DNA from: Burhinus oedicnemus
Taxonomy: Eukaryota > Chordata > Aves > Charadriiformes > Burhinidae
Length of the DNA: 64,000 nt
Assembly: GCA_008921705.1 (NCBI GenBank)
Contig: VFFE01009051.1
Location: 3,228,808 to 3,292,807 of the forward strand
Direction: 5' to 3'
Numbering within the stretch: the first letter of the stretch is position 1; every line of letters starts with the position of its first letter. The position numbers were made by a program, and so were the translations under genes. Positions 13,591-26,916 of this stretch are shown one piece after another. The notes under the pieces were generated by a model. It ran no database searches and was not told the DNA's origin. It worked only from the letters and a program-made list of their open reading frames with translations.

Positions 13591-16200
13591 GAGACCCGAG
13601 TCTTTGCTAGTCAAGGAACTTCCTAACATGTGCACCCCCAGGTAAATACTTTAAACGGTTCAATTATCAGAAGTGCTTGTGCAAACCGCTTCCATTTATT
13701 GCGGTGGTAGCTGCTGCAGATCACCAACTAATAAGCCTGCATAGTTACCAGGGGTCTGTCTTTAAACCACAGAGCATTCACTGGAAAAAGTGATTTTCTG
13801 CACAGTCTACCAGTCTCTGAAAACAACAGAAAAAGAGTGTGATTTAAGTTAACCATGAGAAGTGTGTTTGTTTTTAATTAAGTTTGGGATGAAAAATAAA
13901 TAGTACTACAGAGCAAAACACAGCACTTGAGCTTTCCTTGCAAGAAAGAATTAAGTTTACAAAACAGTACCAGGAGAAATAGCTTTTTATTCAATAGTTC
14001 AGTAATTTATACAGGCTCAAAACCTTTCTTTGGCCAAGATCTGAACCCCAAGCTCCTGGTCTTCTTTTGCTGCTGTTCCCTTGTGTGTCCTAAATATTTA
14101 TCAAGATACAAACAACAGGTTCACCATTAGGGAACCCTCAGCATCGACGCCACAAGAAAGGGGACACTTCAGATGCATTTAACTTGTGTTTGAAACACAG
14201 GCCTGAGCCAGAGCCTGACATTTCTACAGTGTTTATGCACAATCTCTTGCTCCAGTACAGACTTGGTGCTCATTGCAGATCACGTCAAAGGAGAAAGCTT
14301 AACCTTACGCCAACCCCTCGCACAGGGATAACTAAAGCTGCAGTCTATATAAATTGTGCCTACTCAGACCAATTCTTCAGCCACATATATTTTGATGCTT
14401 CAAGTGACAGCATATGACAGACAAGCAATCCTGAGCTCCAAGTAAAACAGAGGTTCAGAAATGAAGCAGGCGGAATGCTTCCCAGGTAAACATTTTATAC
14501 AGCTTCCTGAAAGGTTACAACCTAAAATGTAGAAATCGGACTACAGAAAAGAAAGCTTGATGAATAGTAGTTCACAAAAAAAAGCTCATCTGCATATTCC
14601 AAAAGGCACCTGCAATTTTTAAAGTCTTGCAATACTTTTATGTCATGCTATATTTTTTCCATGTGCAGGTATACTACAAAATAATTTGTAATGTAAGATG
14701 TTTTAGTCTGCCTTATTGCTTGGAAATCCTCACAGATCAGTGTACTATGAGTTGTCTGGGTTCAAAAAACAAAGCTTGGAATATCAGGGTGAGAAGAAGA
14801 TTAACTGTAGCATCAGAACACATGCAGAAATTTCTCCAATCAGGATGACTTACTAAAGAACGCATCTGTAAGCCCCAGGTGGTTTGTCACAGACATTTCT
14901 TCAGAAATACAAAATGATGTACCATTAAGCAACAGCCCAAAGAGTTCAACAGACATGAAACCTTGATAAACACGGAAGTTAGAATAATTTTTAAATTTTG
15001 CATAAATGACACCAAAAAAATTGCAAGTCAGCTTGAAATAAAATTGCCATGAAGCACCTCAGGCTTTTATAACTCAAAAGACAATTTAAAAGTTATTTTC
15101 TCATCCATTTGGGAAAGATTTTTGTTTTAGCAGAACTGTTTACAGTCTGTCCCTATAAAATGGATCAGTCTGGCATCAGTAGATATTACTCAGCTCAAGG
15201 CAAACAAAGTTAGGAGTAAGAGAGAAACTTTGCCAGCTTCAGCTGCCATGGTATGCAAATTGAAAAACTATTTATTCTGTTCTTCTAGTTCTGAAGTAAT
15301 ACTTTAAGGTTTGTAAAGAATAAAATCCTGGGCACTCAGCAATTTAGTTGTAGATGTTTTATGTATGTGTCCTTGTCTATATTCTACCCCTGACATAGTG
15401 AACAACAGAAAATGCAAAGCGAGCTGTAAGCGAATGGTAATCTGTCTGCAGCAGTCACGCGCAGACAAGCACCATCTCCGTCATCAGGAGGACTAAACAG
15501 GTATTCTTGAGTCGTTTGTATTCACAGAGAGGTTCCAGGTCATTCTTATTGCCCGAGTCAAATGTTCCCAGGATCCAGGAGCTTCCCATTCTAGAGCCTG
15601 CTCTCCTTAGCAGCTAGTCATACACTAAGTCCAGCAAGTTTCAGACCATTGTACAAAATACTGTTTTTACAAAATGGTACAAAGTAACTTCAGAGACTGG
15701 AAGAGTACTTTAGAGACAACCAAGGGTGACAATGTTTCATGTAGTGTTATTTCCATTGTTTTCTGGGTACCTGAATATATCATAATTACTATCTGAAGTT
15801 TAAATAAGTTAATAAAATGAGACATTAAGAATGTTTATTACCATTTATAATAGTAAAAATTATGAAATTTGAAAAAAGTCTTTGAAGATCTGGGGCCAAA
15901 TGCTTACAGACACCTGTTCAAGCTTACCATACTTTATACCTGGTAGTTAAAATGGAAGTTAAGATACTCCAGAAGACAAATGGAGTAAACATACAGCTGA
16001 TAGTCAGATCTAATTTTTTTTAAAGTGCCAGTGTAATGTGAAGCAGCACATTTTCCAAATGCTATTTACATATTAATATTGTTATCTTTTAGCTGACCAT
16101 TAGGAAATACTCAAACACATTAAAGTTTGCAATACTCTCTTGAAAGCTGATTAATCGTCATTATCAGGAACTATCCATACGGTTTATTCCAACATTTGCC

Positions 16201-16224
16201 AAAAAAAAAAAACCCAAACCCCAA
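16201..16224 (+). repeat. A-tract grading into A/C-rich sequence
   Basis: Twelve A are followed by CCCAAACCCCAA. The same architecture recurs at several other places in the window. Confidence 0.85.
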
Positions 16225-16943
16225 CTTTACAGTGTTTTCATTTTAAAAACTAACAACATCAGGAATAAATTAAAAGCTTTAGCTCAAGTGACCTTATCTT
16301 TCATTGTTGCACGATACCAAAATGGACCTGATTCTCCCCATCTGCACATTCTCCCTTCTGCAGTGTCTATTAAAGCAAAGCTGCTGGATCAGCCAGCTGC
16401 AGGCTCCTCTGACTTAGAGCCCTAGCAAAAACTCACTTCCTTTTGGAATGACTCCCTGTTGCCTTTCTCATTTTAACAATCCCAATGTAACCACAAGGTT
16501 ATTCTCCACTCTCAAATCAAGATTTGGCCCTTTGACATTTTGAGTTATGCTAAGTAGTTCATTTGTCTTTAACAAGATTACCCCTTGATTATCTCTTTGG
16601 AAGGCAATTGATCAATCAATACTAATGAATTCATTTAGACAAAGGATCTAGTACCCAAATGTATGTATTCAAAATTGAATTTCACATTTACCTTCAAGTT
16701 CTTAAATATTTTTAGTAAGGAGTCTGTAGAAGTGAATAGCTTTTAGGTGCCAATAGCTTTATTACAAAATATTAATCACCTTTATGGTTTCTTCATACCA
16801 GTGCTTCAAGTAAAACTGATTTGAAATATGGACAGCAGAATTAGAAAAGACTGATTTCCTATAGGTTTAGCACTCACAACTGGATTCTCCCACGTCTACA
16901 AAAACCCTAATCTGACAGAAGTAATCAGGGCATTCATACCGCT

Positions 16944-16958
16944 GCTGCCACCTACAGA
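16944..16958 (-). promoter_or_regulatory. CTCF-like motif
   Basis: The minus strand reads TCTGTAGGTGGCAGC. It fits the vertebrate CTCF core (CCASYAGRKGGCRSY) at all but two upstream positions. This is a motif match only and occupancy is unknown. Confidence 0.35.
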
Positions 16959-17594
16959 TTATCAGCTAACTAATGAGGGTTGAACTGACACTACCACATT
17001 TTCCTAATGGGAGCACTGATAGATATAGGTGGGTAGGACAGATGGATTGTATTTTCACAAAGCTCACAGAAATCCAGTCGCTTAAAGATTGATTTCCACT
17101 GTCAGCTTTGGTTGAAATTAATCAATGGCTTCAAAAGTTGTCAGGGGAGGCACAAACACCAGAAGGTTACACTCAGTCTCATTTCCCAAAGAAACAAAGC
17201 TTGCAATGTTTAGTTTATTATCACGTACACACCTTTCAAATAGGTTTCATCTGTTAGATTATTATAACATCATACTGCAACGATTTTCATATTGTACTTA
17301 CTTTAGGAGAAACTTAGAACCTTGTCAAACGAATCTGATCTAGTAACTCAAGAAATTTTACCGGGCCCTATTCAGCAAAAACAGCCAACTGTTGAATTCC
17401 TTACTCTATGAGATTTAATTCCCCTCAATAAGATTACTGAGGACACTGCAGACTGACTATCCTGCAAATACTTGCAGTTTCCCCCCGAGTTGACAGAAAC
17501 CTCACAGATTACCACTTGGTTGTTATCCTAGGGCAAATCTTATTCCAGGTAGGCAAATGGGCTTTTTCAGATGCCTCAAATTCAAACACCATTT

Positions 17595-17656
17595 AAAAAC
17601 AAAACAAAACAAACAAAAAAAACCCCACCACGCCACACAACAAAAACCCCCCCAAA
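17595..17656 (+). repeat. A-rich tract grading into A/C-rich sequence
   Basis: AAAAC units, then an A8 run, then CCCC/CACC-rich sequence ending in a C7 run. This is low-complexity DNA. Confidence 0.9.
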
Positions 17657-19430
17657 CAGTAAATTATAAAGAAAACCACAAGTTGTATGAAAGTGTTACT
17701 AGTATGAAAGCAGTATATGCCTTATTAACTGAAGTAAAATTAACGAGGCTCTCACTGTAGCTGGGTGCTGCTGCAGAAAAAATGCTAGAAGGTTGACAGC
17801 TGTGACATATGACTTAACAGAGCTTTCCGAATTGTTGAACGTAGTTCTTCTTAAAGAGAGTAAAATATCCTTTTCCGAAGTTTCGGGTCTTAATCTCCTC
17901 TCTTCAGAATTTGAATGCATCAGTAAGCATTTCTTTCTATCATAAACCCAGATTCCTCTGGCACGTTGTTCTTGGAACCATTCCATTCCTGTATCAGTAG
18001 TGTTATCCCATTTCTGAAGACTATCCACATTCACTTGGTGCAGTTTTAAATTAATAAACACAAGTTTCAAGAACTGCGTCTGAAAAACATCCTTTTTCAT
18101 TTCATTTAGGACTCTTAGTTATACTAGTCCCTTACACCTTTCTTCTTGTTTTCCTTCTTTTAAATACATTCATGGTATTTCTCTGAGCCATAGAAGGCTG
18201 CCTTCTCTGCAAGCTGCAAGGCAGATTTCAGTTCTGCGGAAAGCTGTAAAGCTTGTTGCCAGCAGTGTCCAGTGTCCCCAGGCATCACCTGGAGCCAGAC
18301 TGTCCCATACCCTGAAGCACAAGGCAGATGAGTCTCAGAGAGCCTTTTCACGGAGTTTCCCCTCCACTATTTTGAAGTGTGTGACTAGACACATTTTAGC
18401 ACATTTCTGGGGGCTGCTTGGGAAGTCTGGCATTTACTAAGCTCCTGGTGCACTGAGATCTCAATTAGTTTATTCCCCTTTCTTCAACTGACAGCAGCTA
18501 ATCTTCTGGCTAATCAGCATCAGAATCTCAGGTAAACTTTACCCAGCCCAGTCCTGAAGAAGCTACTTCATGTCATTGCCATGAAAGGCAGACTAGGATT
18601 CAAATTTCGTCCTGCTACTGATTGTACTGTAGCCATTCGTTAGTGATACATTTAATGAGGTCAGCATAACTCAGCATAATGTACTCCTAAATATATTTAA
18701 TATTGATTTCCTCCACTTCACTAGCAAAGTAACGTTGGACAGACTGCCAAAATGTGAATTCGTTTTCCAGGCATTTTGCTCTTCCTAAGGTTCATTCCAA
18801 CAGAAAGATTAAGAAAATTTAATCTATCATCTCTAAAAATGTATTCTACATCCAGGTGTTCTACTGTTTCTGCCTCCTGGTATCCTCTGTCACTTTCTTC
18901 ACACTATAAAACCTGGCTCTGAGCTCCTTACAGCCATTTGCTTCAGCATTAAACTCTTTATTCAGCATTTGCCTTTGCTTTCAGGTGTTGCCAGTGAAGA
19001 ATCTACTTCGCCTTGGTGGCAGGCCAAATCAGTCCTCATCCAATTGACTGTGAGGACATTTTAAGCTCAGAACTGCTTTCCTCAAATACTTACAGAAGTG
19101 TTTTTCCCAGGAAACCTTATCATTAATTTCCTAGTTTCTGGCTAAAACATGTCAGCTAGCATCTGTTCACAAGCCTGCACAAAACATACTCCCTATTTTA
19201 TACAGATGGTATTATATTCTTTTTATCAGCCTTTGTATAACATTACACATTTTCATCAAGTTTCAACACAGTGTTGAAGCAGGTAAACTGACCAATGTAT
19301 TTCAGCATTTCCCAGACAAAACAGCAGCTAACTGGGAAGAACATTCCCTACAAAATATCCTCATCCACGTGTGTCCCTTACAAACCAGCTTAAGGTTTGC
19401 TGTTTTGCATAAGGCTACATTAAACAGTAC

Positions 19431-19479
19431 CAAAAAAAAAACCAAAAACCAAGCCCCAAACAACAAGCCAACCCACAAG
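19431..19479 (+). repeat. A-rich tract grading into A/C-rich sequence
   Basis: CCAAAAAAAAA is followed by ACCAAAAACCAAGCCCCAAAC and further CAA/CCCA words. Same pattern as at 17595 and 60057. Confidence 0.9.
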
Positions 19480-21450
19480 CACATCTTATTTCTTTCATCC
19501 CACAGGGGAACTCCAAAATGGAAAGGGATCATTTGGAAACAGTAATACTAGCACGCAGAATTGTCTTTAAATATAATCACAAACATTACTTATTTGTGAG
19601 TACTGAAGATAACATTCCAAGAATTCAGGAAAGCCAGATGATACCAAACCAACAGTAATTTCAATTTTGATGCTCTTCATGCATGTAATGTTTTCTGTAC
19701 CATTTGGTGTGTTAACACAAAACATAAATTAGAAATACAGAGTCAGTGCAACCAAATCAGCTTTCTGAAACATTCCCTTTAAGTATACATCACTAATTAC
19801 ATGTTAAATTACATATTTTTAATATAAACTAGGAGTTTTCTCTCCTTGTTTGCTAATTCCAATGTAGTCAATGAGTCGCACTGATAGAAGTTTGCCTGCA
19901 TAGGATCTGTTCTTAATGGGAACAGAGTAAGATTCCAAAGTTCTGTAATAAACCGTTCTGAAAGCACGCTCTGCTTTTCCCCAAATGTCTATCATTTACC
20001 TCTTCCCAGCTTCTTTTAACTACCCTCTCCTTCCATCTTGTAGCTTACTCTTAAATATTTCTAAAATGATCTCCTAGTAAAAAGGCACAGTCTAATATTT
20101 CACAGGTGCACTTGTGCTCTCTAGGGTAAATGTATCACCCTGTCATCACCATGGTCAACACATTCCTCACAATCACATTATCAGCTGCTTGTGTTGTTTC
20201 TGTCCTTATGGGGTGGTTGGGAATGCACAGAACTGCCGTGTGAAAGATTTCCAGGTGCAAGGTTATAGCTTTGCATCTGTTTTTCTTCTCATGAGAGGTT
20301 TTTTTCTCCAATCTTTATAGGATTTCCATGTGCTCTTATTATGTTATCACTAGCATACAAAATATACACAGCCTTTTAAAAGCACACTAAATACTATGCA
20401 GAGTGAAAGCAACACTGGTTTACAAGATTAAGTTGATTTTAGCAGGGTTTCATCAATACAAACACTATAAAAAAATTAGTCCAGTCCTATACTTCACTAT
20501 GATTATGCTATCCTGCATTCTCAGCTATCCTTCACTGTCTTTTAACTTTCAGTTACTTATCTCCAAGCCTCCTTTTACCGAAACCCTGAGAGCTATCTTT
20601 CTTACAGAATGTCACTGCAAAAGGCAATCATCAGTTAGACAACTCTATACGTGAATTGCCAAATAATTTCTAACAACACTGCCAATTCTAAGTTTCATTT
20701 TTTTTAAAAAGACACTCATCCCTCCAGAACATTAGTGGCAGTTGGGTCCACATCTGGACTTTGCACCTTTATACAAGATGGGAAACAAAAGATCTATTCA
20801 TTATTCAACTTTAAGGAAGGCGCATCAGCATTCAAATGTGCATTGCCTCACAAATGTCAGACTTAGAGTCTGGAAAATGGGAAACACACTGAAAACACTG
20901 TAATGCTCTCATGGAAGACATGACCTTGCAAGCAGTGATTCTTATTTTCCGTAGCTACACATCTGGGTATGTTAGGGTTTTTGCTTTGTCTACCAAATTC
21001 ATAAGGATTTTCACATGAATTTTTCTGATGATATATAAACTTTATCATTTCAGGAGACACCATGTCCAAAAGACATCCTTTGGTCCACCCACTCAGTATC
21101 CCTTTCTATGCCGATACACAGCTCTTCTATATCTGACTCCAAGACTGCATGTTCCCTGGAAGCTAAGGAGAATTTGAACCATCCCAAAGCACGCTACCAG
21201 CAATAGATTAATAATGTTCTAAATTACAACTGAAAAAGGGAGAATGACACTGCAAGTACAGATGCAATCCTAGGTTAAACCTGTTTATACATTAGGGGCA
21301 GATGTCACAGAAGTTTAAGACTGAAATCTTGAAGTTTTTAGAAGAGGAAAAACTGATTTTAAATTAACAGCAACATACTTACGTACTTCTTTTCTTTTCA
21401 AACCCCATGCATTTCACTTGTTGCAAATAAAAAGGATTTTTGTTCCATCT

Positions 21451-21474
21451 AAACCTACTTTTGAAAGTAGGTTT
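21451..21474. other. Perfect palindrome, 11-bp arms
   Basis: AAACCTACTTT and AAAGTAGGTTT are exact reverse complements separated only by TG. The sequence could extrude as a small cruciform. A role as a protein-binding dyad is possible but unsupported. Confidence 0.9.
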
Positions 21475-23289
21475 CTGAACAATTTCATTAGCATCTCAAG
21501 AGCGCTAGCTGCAGGCTTCCATGGCTAAATAGATAAATGGAAATTTAATGACAAATTATTAGGCTTTGTCACTGACATTTTATAGAACATCCCAGTCTGT
21601 CCCTTTACTTGTCCCACCTACAACATAGTTTGTTTAGTGAAATTTTCTTCATTCTTCACCATGTGAAGTAGGCGAGTATAGCGCATTGACCTCCTTTAAC
21701 ATCTCCAAGTGCTTTCATTTTCCAGAATCCATTCACATACTGAAGTGGAAGGGTGAAGATCCTGAAATTATCTCATAAGCAGACCAAAATTTCTACTGCG
21801 TATCAGAAAAAATGATCCAATTCTTTTGGAAAGTCAGTGTATACTTTAAACTTTCTCCAGTGAATATAGTAGACATGCTTAAGATTTATTTGTAGGTAGC
21901 AATGCTTGTATCTCTTGTCACTCCACTAAACAGCACATGCATTTTTAGTAGCTGTTATGTTACAAAACAAGATTCAATTAGAATCAGATCATGCCAAAAT
22001 TGGAGTCCAGAAGATTTACACTCTGCCAGATTGCATACAATACTCTTGTTACAGCTAGCATACAAGCCAAGTTCCAATGAATACATTCTTATAAAATATT
22101 TAGAAATTCTATAACTTTAACCCTGCTTTGGATTTCAGACTGCTAGTGCTCCCTGACAAATAGCTTGCTGCTACAATATCAATTGTGCTGCTTTTAGAGT
22201 AGACTATACGATCATATTTTTACTACAGTTTAGAGGAAAACTTGTAGGAAGCCACAGCCACAGAAGAGGAACAGAAAAGATATGCCCAGAGAGGCCTATT
22301 TTCTCCCAGGGCAGATACAGCTTGATCAATACCCAGTATCACTGAAGAAGATATTTTTACTTATGACAAACTGTAGGATAAAATAGCCAGCAAACCTCAA
22401 AAATTATTTAAATGCAACTATCAAAGTTTGATACTTTGAGTTTTAACTACAAAGGAATTTTGAAGAGTCCTCAGTATTAGAATCATTTGAAACAAAAATG
22501 TAAAAGGGACTACATTCTTAAAGGAAATATTTTTAATAATAAAACTTACTAATTTAGTTGCAAATTTTAGAAATGTAACATAAAAATACTGTAAACTTAG
22601 GAAGAATACCTTCTATGTATAAGAAGAATATTACAAGAAAGGAACGGAACATTTACACACAAAACTGAAATTAACTTCAACGAGCAACTTTTGAATAGCT
22701 TTCCAAGGCACGTGTAAGTAATATTAAAAATCCACTTTCTATCTTCTATTGATACAAGCCATTGGAGAACAATTTCTTGCAATATACTTACAAACTAAAT
22801 CTCTCAGAGAATAATTTCGTTCATTTTGCGTATATTTTACCATCAGAGTAACGATGCTGAGATCTAACAAGAAGTGCAGTAACAGGTAGGTGAGAGTGGT
22901 TTAGTTCTTCTCCTTGTTAAAGAGTTTTGCTAGTCAATTGCGTAACACATTGCTTTCTTACCAAGAACAATTTTACTTTCACATGCGAAATAACTTACTA
23001 CCTCCTGAAGAAAAAATTTAGACCTCATATCGCACTGTTTTGTATCAAACTAACCTACATTGATTTTTAAGTTGCTCAGGGAGAACTCTTGTTTCTGTAA
23101 TCCATCCTTTTGAGATCCCGTTGAGTATATCAGGGATTCTAAAAAATCGACCAAAAGGCCAAGCTTATCCTCTAGAAAACATTAAACAAAGCTAGGGAAC
23201 ACACATCATGTAGAGAGAAAGGGAAGGAGAGCTAGCCAAGTGGCCTCTGAAACCAGCCAGTAACATAAGGACACAGCAGCAGCTGGGCC

Positions 23290-23860
23290 ATTAGGCTTTA
23301 GATCTTTCTCACCTGTGTTGAGCTGGAAGCATGCTCCGAGAAGGGCTGTAGGTTTAGGGAAAAGCCTAGGGTAGGTTAGAAGTAGCTTCTAGGTAAGGTT
23401 TCGTAAAATAAGGTTGTTATATTTGGCTGAGAGCAGGTTGTAGTTTAGTGAACAAGCTCCTTGGATTAATTAGATTGGAAGGGGACAAGTTCTTGGAAGT
23501 ATGGGATAGGGCCTCAGCAGGCAAATATGCTCCCTGACAGAAGGTTTGTGCTGGGTTATGAGCTTGCTCTAGGAGTGTAAGCTTTCAAGACCCTGCTCTC
23601 TGTGGGCCCAAAGTTTAGTGGGAGTTTTGCTGGGTTACAGAAAAGGACATGGTAAGGTGTGTTTCAAAGTGGGATATACTATCACTTTACAGGATCTGAA
23701 GGTTCATGTGCTAGATTTAGAAGTGATGAGTAGAAAGATGTTTCTGCTAGGGAGCAGTGCGTGCCTGTGGTAGGTTGGAGAGACTATTTTGGAGGTAAAG
23801 GACTAGGTGACAGCAGAGATATTTCAAAAGGCAAAACAAAACATCCATTGTAACCTTTGT
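23290..23860 (+). other. Strongly G-skewed G/T-rich block
   Basis: Hand counts over 23341-23820 give about 153 G against 59 C on the plus strand, a skew near +0.44, unlike the flanks. Similar words recur without a strict period: GGTTTAGG, GTAGGTTAG, GTTTAGTG, GCTCC, GCTGGGTTA. No open frame of note spans it. It may be a decayed tandem repeat, an old retroelement body or a transcription-linked skew. I cannot assign a family. Confidence 0.6.
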
Positions 23861-26785
23861 TCCACTCCTCATAGGGAGCATGGTCTGGAGGTACTCAAGC
23901 TCTTTCTGAGTTGAAATAAGGGGTTTGGGGACACAACCTGATGCTGTGCTTCTGTACCCGTACTTGCACTATTATGTTTTTATGGAAGCTCTTCTGTTAT
24001 CAGGGTCTGCTATTCCATTATCCGTTGCCCCAGATAATGGAAAACTGGTAATATTCTTGGTGATTAGTAACCATGTACAAAAATTACAGCCTCCAGTCAC
24101 AGTGAAGTTGACTACTTTTTACTATATGGGCAAGAAAGTTCCTGAATTAGATACTTCAAACTAGCTGCTGAGAACACCCTGGGTTTTCCCTTCCCTTTTG
24201 CCTCCCTTCCCTCCTCCAGCTACTGTTTCCAGTATAGGACCATAAAACTGCTTATCATCAAATAAGGAGCTTTCAACCACCACAAGATACTTGAATGCCT
24301 GTTTCTGTAAAAATCTGTAAAATCTATATAGCTGTAATATCATCATTGTCAGCATATCAGTTTGTAGTTTAATTTATGAAAAATATTTGTTTCATAAATT
24401 ATTGCTACAAAATCATCTCAAGGTAGCACTGCTGTTGTTTTCATTTTGGAGAAGTATTTTGCAGTGCAGACGAGCCAGCAATAGAAACCGAAGCTAGTAA
24501 GTTCAACATGAAGTTGAAAGAGGAAGAGATGAGTTTACTAATATACCTAGTTAATTCTGTGAGGGTTTGCAGCTCACTTCTCATTCCAGTGAGCATAATA
24601 AAACTTGTTGAATAGACTATATACAGAAGGTAGTTAAGAAAAAATAATATTTAAATTTATTTCAATTGAGTTTGACCATAACTTTTAAAGGTTAATTGCT
24701 ATAAAGTTTACCTGCTATGGATGAAGTTAACTACTTGCTCAGTTATACAATTTAAAATTTATTTGCAACAGATATCACTGTATCCTTTTGCTAGCGTGAA
24801 TCATATACATGATATACACCAGAGACAGAATTGGGTTAGAGACTGGAACTTTCTCAAATAACTAAGAATGGTCGTTCTAGCTTCCTAGTGAGGTACTTTA
24901 GTAGACAATTGGAAAACTCTTGTTGCTGCTGATAATGAGGTAACTACACTGGGACTAATAAAAATTAATTATCTTCAGGATTGTCAGTTTGTCATCTGTA
25001 AGCATTTTTTTCATTGAAGTTCTTAGAATCTTGGAAGAAATAAAAACAAGATGTCATTTCTATGGATCGGGTCGCATATGACCATTGCAACTCTGCAAAT
25101 AACAGTTGATGTTAGCAGAATTATTTTATATTATGCTTGTCATTGTCAGTAAATAGCATTTCTACCAATAATTTAAATTCATCATAAAATGGCATAAATT
25201 CATAATCTCATGGGTATGTAGCCAATTTCAGTTCTGTGGAAAATAGATAATTGACACATGCTTCTAAAACTACATTCTCTTAGTCTAGGTAGGAAAGCTG
25301 TACAAATTACACCACAATTCCTATGACAATGAAAAAAGCAAAACCAAAGCTCATCCATGTTTCACTGAAAACAAATAACTGAAGAGTTTGTGGAGTACTG
25401 GCTACAACAGAGAAAAAAACCAGTAACTCCTCAGACCTCTGAATATACAATATCCTTTATGTGGCACACAACAGCAACAACCAATCTCTGATGCTATGGC
25501 CCAGTAGCTAAAGTTAAGACCTCGAAAAAATCACAGGGCTTCTTCATCCATGACACAGTGCAAAGGGCAAAATAACAGTGTATTTTCTGGCTGGTTTTTT
25601 TCAGCATAGAGGAAAATTGATGTTTCAAGGAAAAATATTTCCTGGGGAAATAAGCATTCTTCTTTTGTCTTTTGACTAAATTATATAGTTGTAAGAAAAT
25701 ATAATCTTACTCCTATAAGAGTTTATCTGTTTTTGGTACCTGCTAAATATTTGAATTATAATGATCTATTTGTGTTTTTAAACTCATTCCCATTATATGG
25801 GAAATTAAGAAATAAAATTTCTCATGGCTTTAAGTTGGAAATTCATATACTCATATAGAGTACATAATGCTGTGTATTACATTGAGTGTTATTTAGCACC
25901 AGGTTTTCATATGCAAATCCAAAGCGTTGAACTGCAACAAAAAACTGTGCAAGCTTAGATTTTTACTACCAATCCAAGGAGAACTAGAGTAAAAGTTTGA
26001 TACATAAACAACAACAACAGGATGGATAGAAGGATATTAGGATGGAAAGACAGAAAACAGTATTTTGTTTTTCTGTTGAAGTTTGTCAGTGGTTCAGCAT
26101 TGTACAAAACAAAAGGAATAGAAAAGAATGCTCTAGGTTACAGGATTGTTTGGGGTATGCAACAGTCATGGTAAATTGGATGTACTAGCAATGATAAGCT
26201 TGGCAGAAACTGTGTTTTAAGGAATAATTTGAATTAAGGTAGATTAGTAATTTGCTTATAAAAGGTGAGAGAGAGACCTTCAGAAATGATACACATGGTC
26301 TTTAACAGCACTCACTAAATGCCGATTAACATTTGAAAGTGATCAACATAGGTCAGCATAGTTATCATCAAGAGGTCAACATAAATAGGACTCCAATAAT
26401 GTCTCTAAGAAAATTGTAAGAAGTCTGGAGTTATGAATTCATTTACAAGCGACATAGATGGTTAGCAGACTGATGCTACAAAGAGACAGTACTCAACATA
26501 TGAAACATTAGAAGTTTCTTGCATATCCTGATCAAGTCACAGGGACATGCAGCAGCTGTAGTCACTGGGTCACAAATTGATATTACTTCTTTGGAACCTG
26601 GTGGTCCTCTGCACTGATTCACCATTTTTCTTTTTATAAGATATTACATATTTCTTAATGTAGCTATTTATTTTGAAATAATTACATAGATGACTTCTCA
26701 GTAATTATAAAGCATTCCTTTTACTTTCTCCAGAAATTTTCATCACTTTGTTAGTAGCCCCAAGAAAATGTTCATTGGAGTCTAG
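23861..26785. other. Non-coding AT-rich unique sequence
   Basis: I see no gene or known repeat here. Base composition returns to strongly AT-rich. Confidence 0.55.
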
Positions 26786-26916
26786 TCAAGGGAATTCAAC
26801 ATACCTAGTAAAGACACCTATCACTAAGCATGTGAGCAGTCCTGTTTAAATTAATGAGTTTACCTTTGTGGTAAAAGATAGGCACACGCTACTTGTCTTG
26901 TTGAATCAGGATTCTC
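26786..26916. mobile_element. Ancient palindromic (MITE-like) element
   Basis: The order ATTCAACATACCTAGTAAAG, then CTAAGCATGTGAGCAGTCC, a central TTAAATTAATGAG, then ATAGGCACACGCTA and TTGTTGAATCAGG matches an old, roughly palindromic repeat of amniotes: 'attcagcaaagcacttaagcacatgc ... aagcatgtgagtagtcc ... ttaagtgctttgctgaatc'. The two ends are diverged inverted copies of one another. Borders are approximate and the match is from recalled pattern. Confidence 0.5.

Larger units (their letters stand above)
12641..16943. other. Non-coding AT-rich unique sequence
   Basis: No recognisable gene. Contents are an old palindromic-family remnant at 13525-13590, a T-rich tract with G interruptions at 13382-13405 and an A/C tract at 16201-16224. 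The rest is unique DNA without long open frames. Confidence 0.6.
16959..23289. other. Non-coding AT-rich unique sequence
   Basis: No recognisable gene. Two A/C-rich tracts lie at 17595-17656 and 19431-19479, and a near-perfect palindrome at 21451-21474. Minus-strand open frames at 17699-18100 and 18160-18351 lie close together but are separated by in-frame stops and show no known motif. They are not called as genes. Confidence 0.6.

Noticed and set aside
17699..18351. Two neighbouring minus-strand frames (133 and 63 codons) that might form one gene
   Set aside because: Several in-frame stops separate them, no intron signals join them and neither shows a known domain.
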